Source of the DNA: Cryoendolithus antarcticus
Lineage: Eukaryota; Ascomycota; Dothideomycetes; Cladosporiales; Cladosporiaceae
Assembly: GCA_002077065.1 (NCBI GenBank)
Contig: NAJO01000026.1
Location: 620,001-684,000 of the forward strand
DNA length: 64,000 bases
Reading direction: 5' to 3'
Each line of letters starts with the position of its first letter. Within the stretch, counting starts at the first letter, position 1. Below the pieces are notes generated by a model. The model ran no database searches and was not told the origin of the DNA. It worked only from the letters and a program-made list of their open reading frames with translations. The translations under genes were made by a program, and so were the position numbers. Shown here one piece after another: positions 23,092 through 33,833 of the stretch.

Positions 23092-25698
23092 ATGGACACG
23101 GGGCACTCAAACATCGAAGGGCGCGGGCCTGCCGTACTGGCGGTTAGCTCGATCATACTGGCCATAGCGACTCTGTTCGTGATCTTCCGCATGATCTCGC
23201 GCGGCGCGATCGTGAAGAGAATTTCCCCAGATGACTACCTTATGCTGGTCGCATGGCTCCTCACCTTTGGCATGACTTTTGCGGTCTGCTGGGGCACACG
23301 ATATGGACTCGGAAGACATGAAGAGGATGTGCCGGACGCATGGCAATCGACACTGAAGAAGGCAGACTATGCCTTCTCTGTGTTGTACAACCCGGCGCTC
23401 ATGGCTACGAAGACTTCGATCTTAATGTTCTATCTCACCTTGTCGCAGACGAACAGGACTTTCAGATGGGCCACAATCGCTACGTTGGTCGTGGTCAACG
23501 CAGGTGGTCTGGCTCTCACATTTCTGAACATCTTCCAGTGTCGACCTGTAGGTGCAGTGTTTGCGACGCCATTGCCGGACAACGCGAAGTGCACAGATAT
23601 CGTGATCATATACCTCACTTCTGCGCCCTTAAATATCATTACGGACCTGGCCATCTTATTCCTCCCAATGCCGATCCTGACCGGCATGCGCCTGCCAAAG
23701 AAGCAGAAGATCATCTTGATCATAACCTTCTCCTTCGGTATCTTCGTCGCTGCGGTAGACGTCGTGCGCATCGCATACCTACAGGAGGCATCGCAGACTC
23801 GTCTAGCCGAGATTCAAAGCGAGAGTGGCGACTCCGGGAGCTCGACTCGAGATACCGACTTTTCGTGGTATGCGTCACTTTCATTCATGTGGAGCGTACT
23901 GGAAGTAAACGTAGGAGTATGCTGTGCTTGCGTCCCAGCACTGAAGCCGCTGGTCTCACGTTTCATGCCGCAGATGCTGCGAGACCGAGGCGATGTGACT
24001 GAAAAGTCTGGTACATTCTCGTTGCGAGACCAGACCGCCGATATGGCGAATGCGCACCGGATACCCTCAGTCATCTCACTCCCAGATGGCGTAGACGCAA
24101 ACGCACATACACACGCATCCCCTCCGCGAGAGCAAGCCGAGGACGACGGACCGATGGGCATGATGGACTTTCTCACCACGCCCGAAATGTCCGAATTCCC
24201 CAGCCGCCTCGATCGTACCCAAACAGCCCTCACAAATACCACGCGCCATACCGCCCCTGACTCTCCCGCTTTCTTCGACTTCGTCAACATGCAGGGCAAG
24301 AAATCCATGCTGCACATGACGAACCGCGAATCCGTCTTCCCCATCTCCATGGTCACAATCCTCTTCTTCATCTGGGGCTTCGAGTACGGCCTCCTAGATG
24401 TCTTGAACCAGCAGTTCCAGCGCGTGAGCCACATGACCGCAGGTCAGACAACTTCAATCCACTCCGCGTATTTCATCGGGTATTTTCTCGGCCCCTGGCT
24501 AATAGGCAACTGGACGCTCCACCACTGGGGGTTTAAAGCCTGCTACTCCGTCGGGCTGTCAATCTATGCCTGCGGAACGCTGATCTTCTGGCCGTCAGCG
24601 GTGCTCACGTCTTACCCAGCCTACCTCATCACCAACATCATCGTTGGCATCGGCCTATCTGTCCTAGAAACTTCCGCGAACCCCTTCATAGCCCTCTGCG
24701 GCCCGCCAGAGTACGCTGAAATCCGCCTGAACCTCTCGCAAGGCGTGCAGGCTATTGGCACGGTAGTCGCGCCGCTTATTGCGAACCGTGCTTTCTTTCG
24801 AGAGAACTTGAATGCACCGAGTCTGGTGAGCACGCAGTACGCGTACCTCGGCATAGCGCTGTTCACAATCGCCTTGGCGGTTGCGTATCACTACGTCCCA
24901 CTACCCGAAGCAACGCAAGAGGAGCTGGAAGACGCCGCGGAGCGGCTCGACTCCGCTCATAAAGCCTCTATCGGTAGGGTCCCGGTGATATGGATCATTC
25001 TCTCCCTCGCCGCGCTCTCGCAATTCTGCTACGTAGGCGCTCAAGAAGTCGTAGGCACGACGTTCTCGGGATATATGGCCAAAGTCGTTTCCCCAGACTG
25101 GAACGAAGCCAACTTCAACGCCATAGGCCACACGCTCTTCGCGCTTAGTCGCTTCATCGCCGCAGGACTGAACCTTTTCATCAAACCCCGCTACCTCCTC
25201 CTAGCCTTCTACATCGGCACGATACTTTTCTCCGCGCTCGCCATGCATCGCCCAGGCAAAACAGGCCTTACCATGCTCTTACTCACTTACTTCTTCGAAG
25301 GTCCCCTCTTCGCCCTAATTTTCGCCCAAGGCCTCCGCGGCATGGGCCGCCAGACGAAATTCGCTTCCGTCGTCATCACATCCGCCATCTCTGGCGGCGC
25401 AGTCTTCTCGCCAATATCCAACCACCTCGCGCTCGACGGTAAGGGTGCGCAGTACGCTCTCATCGTCGCTGCTGTGGTGTTTGGTTTCGGCACACTCATG
25501 CCGATTGGGCTCTGCGCTGCTCCGGCGTTGGCGAGAGTTGTGGATCCGGTGAGCTCGAAGGATGCGAGTGAGCGGCCGAGTGAGACTAGTAGTCGGGCGA
25601 GTAGGGCGTTGAGTTTTTTGAATATTGGGAAGAAGGAGCAGGGAGAGGGGGAGGCGAGCGGCAGTGTGGAGTTTAGGGAACGGAAAGCTAGTGCGTGA
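23092..25698 (+). CDS. fusion: Pth11-like rhodopsin domain + FHS/FucP-type MFS transporter
   Basis: An 868-aa single uninterrupted frame. Seen: residues about 15-290 form a seven-helix fungal rhodopsin domain (DUF3328-free, Pth11-like) with the order SRG..VKRISPDDYLM, NPALMATKTSILMFYL, FQCRPV..A..C, and a last helix before LKPLVSRFMPQML. Residues about 295-405 are a hydrophilic Ser/Asp-rich linker. Residues about 415-835 are a 12-helix MFS with FHS/fucose-permease hallmarks (FFIWGFEYGLLDVLNQQFQ, ETSANPFIALCGPPE, NLSQGVQAIGTVVAPL). Known: each half normally exists alone; the rhodopsin half in Pth11-like receptors or membrane proteins, the MFS half in sugar permeases. Inferred: a possible receptor-transporter (transceptor). 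No intron is needed to join the halves, so the fusion is not a splicing artefact. Confidence 0.88.
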   Translation: MDTGHSNIEGRGPAVLAVSSIILAIATLFVIFRMISRGAIVKRISPDDYLMLVAWLLTFGMTFAVCWGTRYGLGRHEEDVPDAWQSTLKKADYAFSVLYNPALMATKTSILMFYLTLSQTNRTFRWATIATLVVVNAGGLALTFLNIFQCRPVGAVFATPLPDNAKCTDIVIIYLTSAPLNIITDLAILFLPMPILTGMRLPKKQKIILIITFSFGIFVAAVDVVRIAYLQEASQTRLAEIQSESGDSGSSTRDTDFSWYASLSFMWSVLEVNVGVCCACVPALKPLVSRFMPQMLRDRGDVTEKSGTFSLRDQTADMANAHRIPSVISLPDGVDANAHTHASPPREQAEDDGPMGMMDFLTTPEMSEFPSRLDRTQTALTNTTRHTAPDSPAFFDFVNMQGKKSMLHMTNRESVFPISMVTILFFIWGFEYGLLDVLNQQFQRVSHMTAGQTTSIHSAYFIGYFLGPWLIGNWTLHHWGFKACYSVGLSIYACGTLIFWPSAVLTSYPAYLITNIIVGIGLSVLETSANPFIALCGPPEYAEIRLNLSQGVQAIGTVVAPLIANRAFFRENLNAPSLVSTQYAYLGIALFTIALAVAYHYVPLPEATQEELEDAAERLDSAHKASIGRVPVIWIILSLAALSQFCYVGAQEVVGTTFSGYMAKVVSPDWNEANFNAIGHTLFALSRFIAAGLNLFIKPRYLLLAFYIGTILFSALAMHRPGKTGLTMLLLTYFFEGPLFALIFAQGLRGMGRQTKFASVVITSAISGGAVFSPISNHLALDGKGAQYALIVAAVVFGFGTLMPIGLCAAPALARVVDPVSSKDASERPSETSSRASRALSFLNIGKKEQGEGEASGSVEFRERKASA

Positions 25699-26095
25699 GT
25701 GTCTGAGCTTGGGAATGTTGGGATTAGCGAAGGCGTTATGGCGTTTCTGGGAGAAACTGCCGTCAGAGATTTGGGGAATTGTTCATACATGTATGCAGTT
25801 GTATATACGGCAGGAAAGCAAGTTGAAGACAAGTCTACACACTCTGCATTGCATTCCACGTGGAGGATTTGGGAGGCAGTCGGAAGCGGAGAAGGGGGTG
25901 TGGCACTTTATGCTGTCCTAATACTCGTGATGCGTATATTCAATGAACCTCGTCCAACGGGCTCCAGATGTCCTCTCCCTGACCTACAGCTCGGGATGTC
26001 TACACCTCAAGGTCGCGCAAGACACCGCCAGAATCATGCCCTCCCATATTACCTTACGCTCTTCTCACCCAAATACTCCCCTCCTCTGCCCTCTG
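25699..26095. other. intergenic, convergent 3' ends
   Basis: 397 bp between the fusion gene and the DUF3712 gene. I see no feature beyond likely 3' UTRs. Confidence 0.4.
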
Positions 26096-28839
26096 TTACA
26101 ACCTAACCTTGGCCCCTATTTCCCCACCCCTGAACCATACCTCCTCTCCCCATCTCCCAACCTTCACCCCCACATCCGCCTCAGCCTTCAACTTCAGCGT
26201 CCCGCCCAACGCGCCCTTCACAGCCTCAAACCCCACACTTCCCAGATCCCAATCCACCGGCAGTCTCGGCGTCACAATCCCCTCACCATGGCTATCCACC
26301 GGCGGCACCGCAAAAGGCAGATCGTATAAGATCGTGCCGACGACCTCGTCGTGGTAGAAAGCCGTAGCGTTGATCGAGGTGATGAAGAGGGTGTTGTGTG
26401 ATAGAGGCGACAGGAGGGTAAAGGTCGCGGTGCTGGTTATGAGGTGCATAGTGGCGTCTTTGATGAAGTGGGGTTTCTGGTCGTCTTTGCCCGGTCCCGA
26501 GGGGTCGGTAGGGTCGTGGGGAGGATCGTCGTGGGCCGGAGGCGTGGAGCCGAGGCGAGGTGTCGGGAACGTGACGTTGAATTTGCTCAGCGCTCTGCCC
26601 AGACTTGGGAGAGATGGGATCGAAGCCTCGGAGGTCTGCAGGGTGAGGGTGGTGTTCAGGCCGGAGATGTACTGGCTTAGGAGTTCGCGGCCTGTGGCGC
26701 CGTTGTTGGAGGCGTAGGGTTCCCAGACTGCGGTTACGGGGATGAAAGCGTTGTGGCCGAGGCCCATTTCGAGGTTTCGCACTGTTGCGTGCCCGAGCAG
26801 GGTGCCGTTGGTGAGAATGTTGATGTCTATGTAGGGCACTGTGGCGGTGTACTTCGTAGGGTTCGTGAGATTTACGAGTGCGGAGAGGGTGAGGGAGTGG
26901 GGTGCTGTGTCTAGAATGGCCAAATTGAAGATCTTGGGTTTGAGGTGGGTGGTGATAGGGTTGTTGGGGTCAGAAATGCCGCTTCCGGGTGTGATGGCTG
27001 TGAGAGGTGCATGTCAGCCGCTGGGGCTCAGAAGGGGCACACAGGACTGATGGCAGGGACAACGCACTCTCATATCTTATGTCATGGTCTTCGTGAAGGT
27101 CGTACAGAAAGTGAAGATCATGACCTACGTTGAACAGGCACCTGGCCCTCAGCGGGTATCTTCCTGATCACGAACGCGCCCAGCGCTGTCTCAGTCTCGA
27201 CGTCGACTTCAGCTTTGACGTGCAGCATTACGCCACGTCCGCCGAAGAGCATCGCCTGCAGTACGTCTGTAAAGAGATCCTCGTCGGTGATGTTGAGTGG
27301 TGCATTCCTGACAAGCGATTCCACCATGAGAGTCGGTCCATCGTCCCTCGAAATCGGCTCGATTCGATCACTGCTGGCTTTCTGCCACTGAGACAAATCG
27401 AGCTTACCCAGCTTCTTGCCCTTGTAGTATACGTCTGCATCGGCACGAACTCGCGAGACAGAGATGTTGAAGTTCATCTCTTCCGGCAGAGCCACAATGG
27501 CTTGGACCTTCGCGCTGATCCTAGGATTGGAAGCAGGTGTGTTGGGCGATGCAAAGGGATCGGGAAGACTGAAGTGTGTGTCCGCAAGAGTGAAGTTCTT
27601 GATCAACGAGCCGAAAGTACGTCCTGGGAGCGCAACAGGCACGGTGATCGACGAGATGATGTCCGTGATCCATTGGGGAGTGTCCAGCGAAGGCGAGTCT
27701 GAACCTTGTACGTACAACTTGGCGTCCTTGCCGTGCAGGTATTTGCCCAGTATCGCGTCAAGTGGTGATTCGTGTGAGCCAGGGCAGGCTTCTGTTAGTG
27801 TGTCGGGTAATTGACGAACATTGCCAGTCACATTCAGCTCGACATCTTGCTTCGGGTGGATATAAAGATCGTGTGTCAAAGCATCCGCCAGCATGATGTA
27901 CGGATCCTTCTTATTGCACCCGTCGACCTTAATGGCGAAGCCGAGTGGTGGAATTGTGAAGTCGACTGGGTAGTCGTTCTTCACGACAAGTGCTACATCG
28001 GCGGCCATGCCCCGCCCAGACGGCAGTGCCTCCTCTCGGAAGTTGAGCTTCTTGATCTTGTACGATGGCAGCTTGGGCACATCGTTGTTCGCGAAGAGCA
28101 TTTCCTGACGGATGCTTTGCTTACCCAGACTGAAGAGGCCTGACTTCAATGGCACATCTGCCTCGCCAAGCACTCTCAGCTGGCCGAGCCGACCATCCAG
28201 GTAGTCATGTGCGATCCTTCTGATGCCGTCAACATCACCGGGATGCAGATCGCTGACGAAGTCCACATGTGTGATGTCGCCGTTCCGGATGCCCACCTTG
28301 ATGGGTGGTACCTGGGCTGTGCCTAGAAGGACATTCCCATACTCTGGCAGTGACACCTCCACGAAGCTTTTGCCCGACTCGACCTCGCGAGCGATCCAAG
28401 TGCCGAATCTGCCCAAGTCGCGCACAAACTTCTTATTCACTCTGCTGGCGTCCATGATCAGGTCGCCCTGTATGCGCGCTCGCACTCCAGAGGACGTGAA
28501 CGAGTCGATCGACAGGCTCTCGGGCTCGAAGGTGATCGCCTGCTGTGCATATTGCTCCACGACTGACGGCGCGATGAAGGCGAATACTATGATTGCTATA
28601 GCTAGTATGCATAGCAGCAATAGTGCCAGAAGGCTGGGCCATCTTCGCTTCGTTGGCTTCTCATCGCCGCCGCTGAGCGACCGCGGAGGCGACTGTGCAC
28701 TCCTGTTTCCTTGTGCCTCTCCGGTCTCTGCGTCTCGTTGCCCATTAGACGAGCGTGAGATGAGGGGTGTGCGCTCTGATGCCTCAACGTCCGGTTCTGG
28801 GTCCCGCTGTGTGAGAGGTTGCGCATCCGTGGACGCCAT
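26096..28839 (-). CDS. vacuolar membrane DUF3712 protein (Tag1-like)
   Basis: Exons 28839-27129 and 26997-26096, 870 aa, phase-1 join (CAAC/GTAGGT ... CACAG/CC). Seen: a cytosolic N-tail with an acidic dileucine-type sorting signal E-R-T-P-L-I (residues 22-27), one strong membrane segment at about 68-90, then about 780 residues of beta-rich repeats with many N-glycosylation sequons (type II topology, lumenal C-terminus). Known: yeast YLR173W/Tag1 is a vacuolar membrane protein of this architecture that helps stop autophagy. Many fungal homologs carry the misleading name 'pre-rRNA processing protein'. Start: ATG at 28839 (MASTDAQP), since the in-frame upstream extension looks like UTR. Divergent from ARG3. 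Confidence 0.8.
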
Positions 28840-29217
28840 GGCGGCTATCTGTAGAGCCGTAGCCAGCAGTTGTCTCTGATAAATCTGGTCTTGTATACGA
28901 TCACCGTCTACCACCGTTGACCGTCAAGCGAATGAAGGGGTACAGCAATGTCTCAGGATGGCATGCGCCTGGAGCCCTCAGACATGGTGACGAACACCTG
29001 CGAACCTGACGCTAAACCACGATCGGCTAAGAGCAGTGCGCGGCGGCATCCGGCGATATCGGACCGTTCGGTACCTTAGATAAGCCGAACTCTGATTTCG
29101 TCGTGACTCTTGGGAACAATTTGAAGCTCTTACATCTATTTTCTCTTGTCAAGCCCACCATTACTGTCTTCCAACGCGAAAAGCTGTCAAGCTCTACCTC
29201 AAAACATACACTTCAGT
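28840..29217. promoter_or_regulatory. divergent promoter region DUF3712 gene / ARG3
   Basis: 378 bp. A TGACTC core at 29104-29109, 109 bp upstream of the ARG3 ATG, could be a CpcA/Gcn4-type general amino-acid control site. It lacks the final A of the full TGACTCA, so the call is weak. Confidence 0.3.
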
Positions 29218-30330
29218 ATGGCCTTCATCCGCCTTCTTCGCCCAGCCAATGGCTGCCTCCGGACTTTCCAACATTCCTCACCGCCAGCCCGCTGCTATTC
29301 CTCTGCTAGCACCCCTCAGACTTCGCCCTTTGCTCCACGACACTTGATGTCCATAGCAGACCTGACACCAGCAGAACTCACGACCCTCGTCCGCAATGCA
29401 GCCTCGCACAAAACTGCCGTCAAGTCTGGCTACACGCCCAAGTCTCTCAAAGGTGCACTTCTTGGCAAGACTGTCGCAATGCCTTTCAACAAACGCTCGA
29501 CACGCACTCGTGTATCTACTGAAGGTGCCGTAGCAATCATGGGCGGTCATCCCATGTTCCTCGGCGCACAAGACATTCAGCTTGGCGTCAATGAGTCTCT
29601 GCGTGACACGGCAGTCATGATCAGTAGCGTTGTCTCCTGTATCGTCGCCCGCGTTCATGGTCATGATGATGTCGCTACGATGGCCAAGTTCAGTTCTGTG
29701 CCTGTGATCAATGCGCTCTCGGACCTGTACCATCCTTTGCAAACGATTGCAGATTTCCTCACGATCCACGAGTCTTTCCCGGCTGATGAGGCAGCTTCGA
29801 AGACGGACTCCCTTGGTCTCGAGGGGCTCAAGATTGCATGGGTCGGAGATGCCAACAATGTCTTGTACGACCTCGCGATCGGCGCACAGAAGCTTGGAGC
29901 TTCAGTCTCGGTCGCCACACCGAAGGGCTACGAGATCCCGTCCTTCATGCGGTCTATCATCCAAGGCGCACATCCAACTTCCAATGCTCAGCTCATGGAG
30001 ACAAATTCTCCCGAGGAAGCTGTCAAGAATGCCGACATCATCGTGACAGACACCTGGGTCTCTATGGGCCAGGAAGCTGAGGCCAAGAAGAAGATCAATG
30101 ACTTCGAAGGCTTCCAGGTTACCAATGAGATGGCAACCAGGGGCGGCGCAAAAGAGGGCTGGAGGTTCATGCACTGCCTACCTAGGCATCAAGAAGAGGT
30201 AAATGACGATGTGTTCTACGGACCCCGGAGCGTAGTCTTCCAGGAAGCCGAGAATAGGTTATGGGCTGCAGTGAGCGCTCTGGAGGCCTTCGTGGTCAAC
30301 AAGGGCAAGATCACGACGTCAAGTGCATGA
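29218..30330 (+). CDS. ARG3: ornithine carbamoyltransferase, mitochondrial
   Basis: A 370-aa intronless gene. Seen: residues 1-30 are Arg/Ser-rich without acids (mitochondrial targeting). The carbamoyl-phosphate loop S94-T-R-T-R98 is present, then HGHDDVATMAKFSSVPVIN, the family HPLQ box as YHPLQTIADF, the Rossmann segment KIAWVGDANNVLYD, TDTWVSMGQE (ornithine side), and HCLPRH near residue 320 with the catalytic Cys. Known: it makes citrulline from ornithine and carbamoyl phosphate, in mitochondria in filamentous fungi. Start: ATG at 29218 gives the usual length; an ATG at 29146 in the same frame would add a non-conserved extension. Confidence 0.97.
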   Translation: MAFIRLLRPANGCLRTFQHSSPPARCYSSASTPQTSPFAPRHLMSIADLTPAELTTLVRNAASHKTAVKSGYTPKSLKGALLGKTVAMPFNKRSTRTRVSTEGAVAIMGGHPMFLGAQDIQLGVNESLRDTAVMISSVVSCIVARVHGHDDVATMAKFSSVPVINALSDLYHPLQTIADFLTIHESFPADEAASKTDSLGLEGLKIAWVGDANNVLYDLAIGAQKLGASVSVATPKGYEIPSFMRSIIQGAHPTSNAQLMETNSPEEAVKNADIIVTDTWVSMGQEAEAKKKINDFEGFQVTNEMATRGGAKEGWRFMHCLPRHQEEVNDDVFYGPRSVVFQEAENRLWAAVSALEAFVVNKGKITTSSA

Positions 30331-30944
30331 GCTCTCTCCTGAAGCTCTGAAAGATCTTGTGGTACTTTCATGCACACCACGAGTGTCGATTTACGCCCTG
30401 TCAGCCGCGGAGAGAGCATCCTTTGATTGGAACATGGTGCATAGCGCTCTATGTCTCTCTCCCGTGCAGCATTTGACGTTTGACTGTTGCAGTCTAGTGT
30501 AGAGACGCTTTGGCAACAAGCTCGTATTACGGAGAGCGACTTCGAAACGGTGGAGGAGCGGAAATCGGAGCAACGCGAGGTCGCAGTTCCGCAGGCTACC
30601 GCCAACAATGTCAGGAATCGGTCCACACGCCCGGTTCTGCATAGTCTGTGTATACATGCGCTGGTGACTGTCAGGGTGCGTCAAGATGCTCACCATACAC
30701 TGCTCTGGTATTCTTTGTCGACAAAAGCTTGGCATTCCGCAGTGCCTCCATTCACATATGCCTTTGTCACGACATTTCCGGATTGAGCGTTACAAAGCGT
30801 CACCTCACTGCAATAACGACTCGACACTCACTTCTCAGACAGATCACGACTGCCATCACACCGCCTGCCGCCACTACGCTTGATTTAAGTCTGGTGCAAT
30901 AGCTCTTACACAGCACTTTGAAAACTGGATAAGGTCGAGCAACC
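30331..30944. other. intergenic
   Basis: 614 bp, ARG3 3' flank plus the next gene's promoter. No feature seen. Confidence 0.4.
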
Positions 30945-31541
30945 ATGTGCCGCCTCCTTCACGTCGAATGGCGCTGCACCCACACCCAAACCATCTTCGA
31001 ATACTGCCGCGACTGCCCTCGAACTCCGGGTCCCTCACCACAACCCCTGCGCCCATGCGATGCTTTCCTGGCCCAACACGGTCCGAACCCCACTACTCCC
31101 ACAGCAGACGAATTCCGCAATCACTGCTGTCGCTTCACATGCTGCTTAGCAGACCAGTCTGACCTCCACGAGCGCGTGCGCAACCTAGAGCGGGTCCTAG
31201 GCTTACCGCCAGGTGGGAAGCTCAAAGGGCGATTGACGCCGGATTGGGCAAGGGGAAAGGGCGAGAGAGAGCTGGTGGAAGCGAGGAAGGCGCTGGCGAG
31301 GTTGGTGAAGCGGCACGGGGAGAGGTGTGAGGCGCTTTACTATGGGCTTGGGTGGCTGCAGCAGGGGGCTGAGGGGTGGAGGGTTGAGGTCAAGTTGGAG
31401 GAAGGCGAAGGTGGAGATTTAAGGGCTCCAATCGTTGAGTGGAGTGCGAGGAATGTGCATCGGTATGCGAGGAGTGAAGGGGAGGGTGACGGTGGAAGGA
31501 TGAACCGGATCAGTGCTGCCAGCGCGCCGCCGCGGTCGTAA
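30945..31541 (+). CDS. small protein with Cys/His-rich N-terminus, unrecognised
   Basis: A 198-aa single exon. Seen: residues 1-80 hold nine or more Cys (MCRLLHVEWRCTHTQTIFEYC, DCP, PCDAF, NHCCRFTCC) with His between them. A basic helical region follows (ERVRNLERVLGL, ARKALARLVKRHGERCEALYYGLGWLQQG), then an acidic Gly/Glu tail. Known: ascomycete genomes hold many small proteins that begin MC followed by paired Cys/His, of unknown function. Inferred: the Cys/His spacing would suit metal binding, but I cannot name a family. No signal peptide, so the Cys-rich part is probably cytosolic or nuclear. Confidence 0.65.
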   Translation: MCRLLHVEWRCTHTQTIFEYCRDCPRTPGPSPQPLRPCDAFLAQHGPNPTTPTADEFRNHCCRFTCCLADQSDLHERVRNLERVLGLPPGGKLKGRLTPDWARGKGERELVEARKALARLVKRHGERCEALYYGLGWLQQGAEGWRVEVKLEEGEGGDLRAPIVEWSARNVHRYARSEGEGDGGRMNRISAASAPPRS

Positions 31542-33172
31542 TGTCCGTGTCATATGGTCTTGTCGCACCTCAGCCAAGGACTAAAATTCTCCTCACCGCT
31601 CAGCTGTTGATGCTGGACCGCGACCATGACTTCGCCACCCCTCACACGCAGCACGACGCGATCGACATCCACTCCAGCGCAAGAGCAGTGCAGCAGAGGA
31701 CCAGCAGCGCGGGCAAGTCCTTCCATCAAATCGTGTTTCCTTGACCCGACAAGTCCTTTATGGTCCTGGACTTCTCGCGGTAAACTTTTCTCGTGGACAG
31801 GCAGTGTCGTGTGTGCTTGCGTGCACTCCAAGGTCCTCGGCCTCGATCTGCGAGGGAATCTCAGTCAACGAACGACATGCGCTCGGACTCTGAAGCCAAG
31901 TCGCCTGCTCGTGGTACTTATTGCTGTGTCACACGATGTGGCGCTCACGTTGCGAAAGGTATACCAGAGAACACACTAGGAAGGAAGGCAATGCAAAGGC
32001 GGTTAGCTCTGCTAGCAAGCAGAAGTAGTATGGCTAGATACAAATTTCGAATGCATACAACAGCGATTCGCACATGTCCAATTTTGCAGCATACTCTTGT
32101 CTGATCGACGGCGATCTTCTCATGACTTGCACGCGCCACTCCGTCCGAACACCTACCAAATCCCTGCCAAGGATCAGACATCCTTCTCCCAAGCTGCCAC
32201 CTTGTCCCCAACTCGTATACAATAAAGCTTCCAAGATCTCGAAGATCAAGGCGGATGGTCTCAAGACGATTGTTGTAGTTCTCCGTGTCCAGATTCGACG
32301 GCTCCAGCTTTTTCTACCCCGTCCAAGAGGGTGATCGCGGTTATCGAGACGAAGAGGCAAGCAGCATGCACAAATGTCATGGTGCAGATGATCGTCCCCA
32401 TGGTCATAATGCTTGCTGACGTTCCAGGCGCAGACGCAGACTAGCACTGCACGTTGCGACAGCGAGTGCACGTGATATTGTTGCACTGCTCGATCCTTGC
32501 TGCAGTCTTGGCATCATCGATAGCGTGCTGAGGATCGGTTCGTCGCCTCCCACAGCTGGCGGTCCTCGTCACGCCAAAGAACGGTCCGCGAGATGGACTG
32601 GAGATCCCGACAGCTGATCTCCTTGTTCTTCTCGCAAAGAAGTGAGAGTTCGATGTCAAGGGTTCGGGAAGTCTCGCAGTCATTGGAAGAGAATCGTGGC
32701 CCGCGCTCAAATTTATCATCTCAGACACACAGCTGATACTGCAAAGGTTGGAGCCGCACGAGCGACGCCATATCATGAGCCTCAGTGGGCTGTGCTGATT
32801 TGAAGTCGGTGTCACTGTCACCAAGAGAGATTCCATGGCGGTCTCTTGCGCCGACAAGGGCTCTGATCCACCCTTCGGCGCAGCCGGTATAGCAGAAGTG
32901 GACTCCCGTTGGCGTTGCAGCGGAATTGCTGGTGTCTCGCGCCAGGTGGGCTTTCCAGATGACTTGTGTGCTCGGAGTGGCGCCGGGTGTATGCAACGGA
33001 TCTGGTGGACTTCGGCAAAGCTCGACACCGTAGTCTCGACAGTGGTGCTTTCAAGACCTTCAGAGATGTGTCTCGAGAGGCAGAGCCGATGGTGCTGCTT
33101 GAGGTGCTTGGTGAAGCGGTAGGGCAGATATCCAAGTCGCTCCCGTCAAGTTCAAGCTCGCCAGCCTTATGA
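31542..33172. other. gene-poor stretch
   Basis: 1.63 kb with several medium ORFs (up to 195 codons) on the minus strand, whose translations are Arg/Ser-rich without family motifs. The most protein-like piece is the short hydrophobic ORF at 32261-32407. I cannot support a full gene here. Confidence 0.4.
32261..32407 (-). other. possible small membrane-spanning ORF
   Basis: A 48-codon ORF starting MTMGTIICTM with one hydrophobic stretch of about 25 residues ending TLLDGVEK, then a short polar tail. It could be an exon or a chance ORF. An AG preceded by pyrimidines upstream would allow splicing into it. Weak. Confidence 0.18.
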
Positions 33173-33833
33173 TTACGACTTCGCAAGGTCCTTGCAGATC
33201 GACAGCAGGCGTTGCAGAGACTCGTCCGTCAGCTTGAGCGCGTTCAGCGACGTCGGCGCAAGCTTATGGGTCTCCAGCAGCTCGAAGTCCACTCTCAAGA
33301 TTCGACCAGCGTTCACAGAGCTGGGCTTGTCGAAGCGCGCGCCGTTGATGAACGTCAGAGGAGCGTAGCGCGAGTCGAACTGGGCGTGAGGATGTGAGGC
33401 TCCAGCAAGCGGGATGTGGGAGGCGAATGCTTTGTCGCTTCTCACGTCCTGGATGTTGACATTATGGAGGCTGGTGATCTGGAGGCGCTGTCAGCGGTGA
33501 TTCCGGTATGGAGATACCTGCCTCCAGGCTGAGGAAGCGACTTACCACGCAGAGGTCCGCCACGCCTGGCATATCTGCAGGACGATTCACCACCATGACA
33601 GGGTGGTTAAAGATTCCTTCCGTGACTATGGTTTCAGTGCCAGCGACCCTCACAGACATAGTGGGATAATGCAGTTGATCTTCGCGGGCCCTTCGCCCGA
33701 GGAACAAGCCATTACCCGCCACTGCATCACGGGGATTTGCTGGAGTTGGGTTGCCTTGCTGCTCCGAAGGTGCTGGAGGAGCCGGCTCCCTAACAGGTTT
33801 ACCCTTAGGACCAATCTCCGAGAATCCGTCCAT
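33173..33833 (-). CDS. unrecognised protein, intact member of a tandem pair
   Basis: Exons 33833-33546 and 33478-33173 (CTGCGTG/GTAAGT ... CCAG/ATCACC), 197 aa. I do not recognise the family. Seen: exon 1 has a Pro-rich start and then a beta-like stretch (TMSVRVAGTETIVTEGIFNHPVMVV ending PGVADLCV). Exon 2 has ITSLHNVNIQD, then SHIPLAGASH, DSRYAPLTFINGARFDKPS and a helical C-terminus. No signal peptide or membrane segment. The neighbouring gene at 34536-35263 shows the same exon sizes (288 vs 282 nt for exon 1), the same intron position and matching motifs, so the two form a tandem duplication. The SRYAPL/PRYAPL, NGARFDKP/NGAAFDRP and HPVMVV/HPFVVL pairs are the clearest. Confidence 0.72.

Noticed and set aside
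32441..33186. Overlapping 195- and 122-codon minus-strand ORFs
   Set aside because: Translations are low-information Arg/Ser/Pro-rich; no splice structure gives a recognisable protein. Kept as gene-poor sequence.
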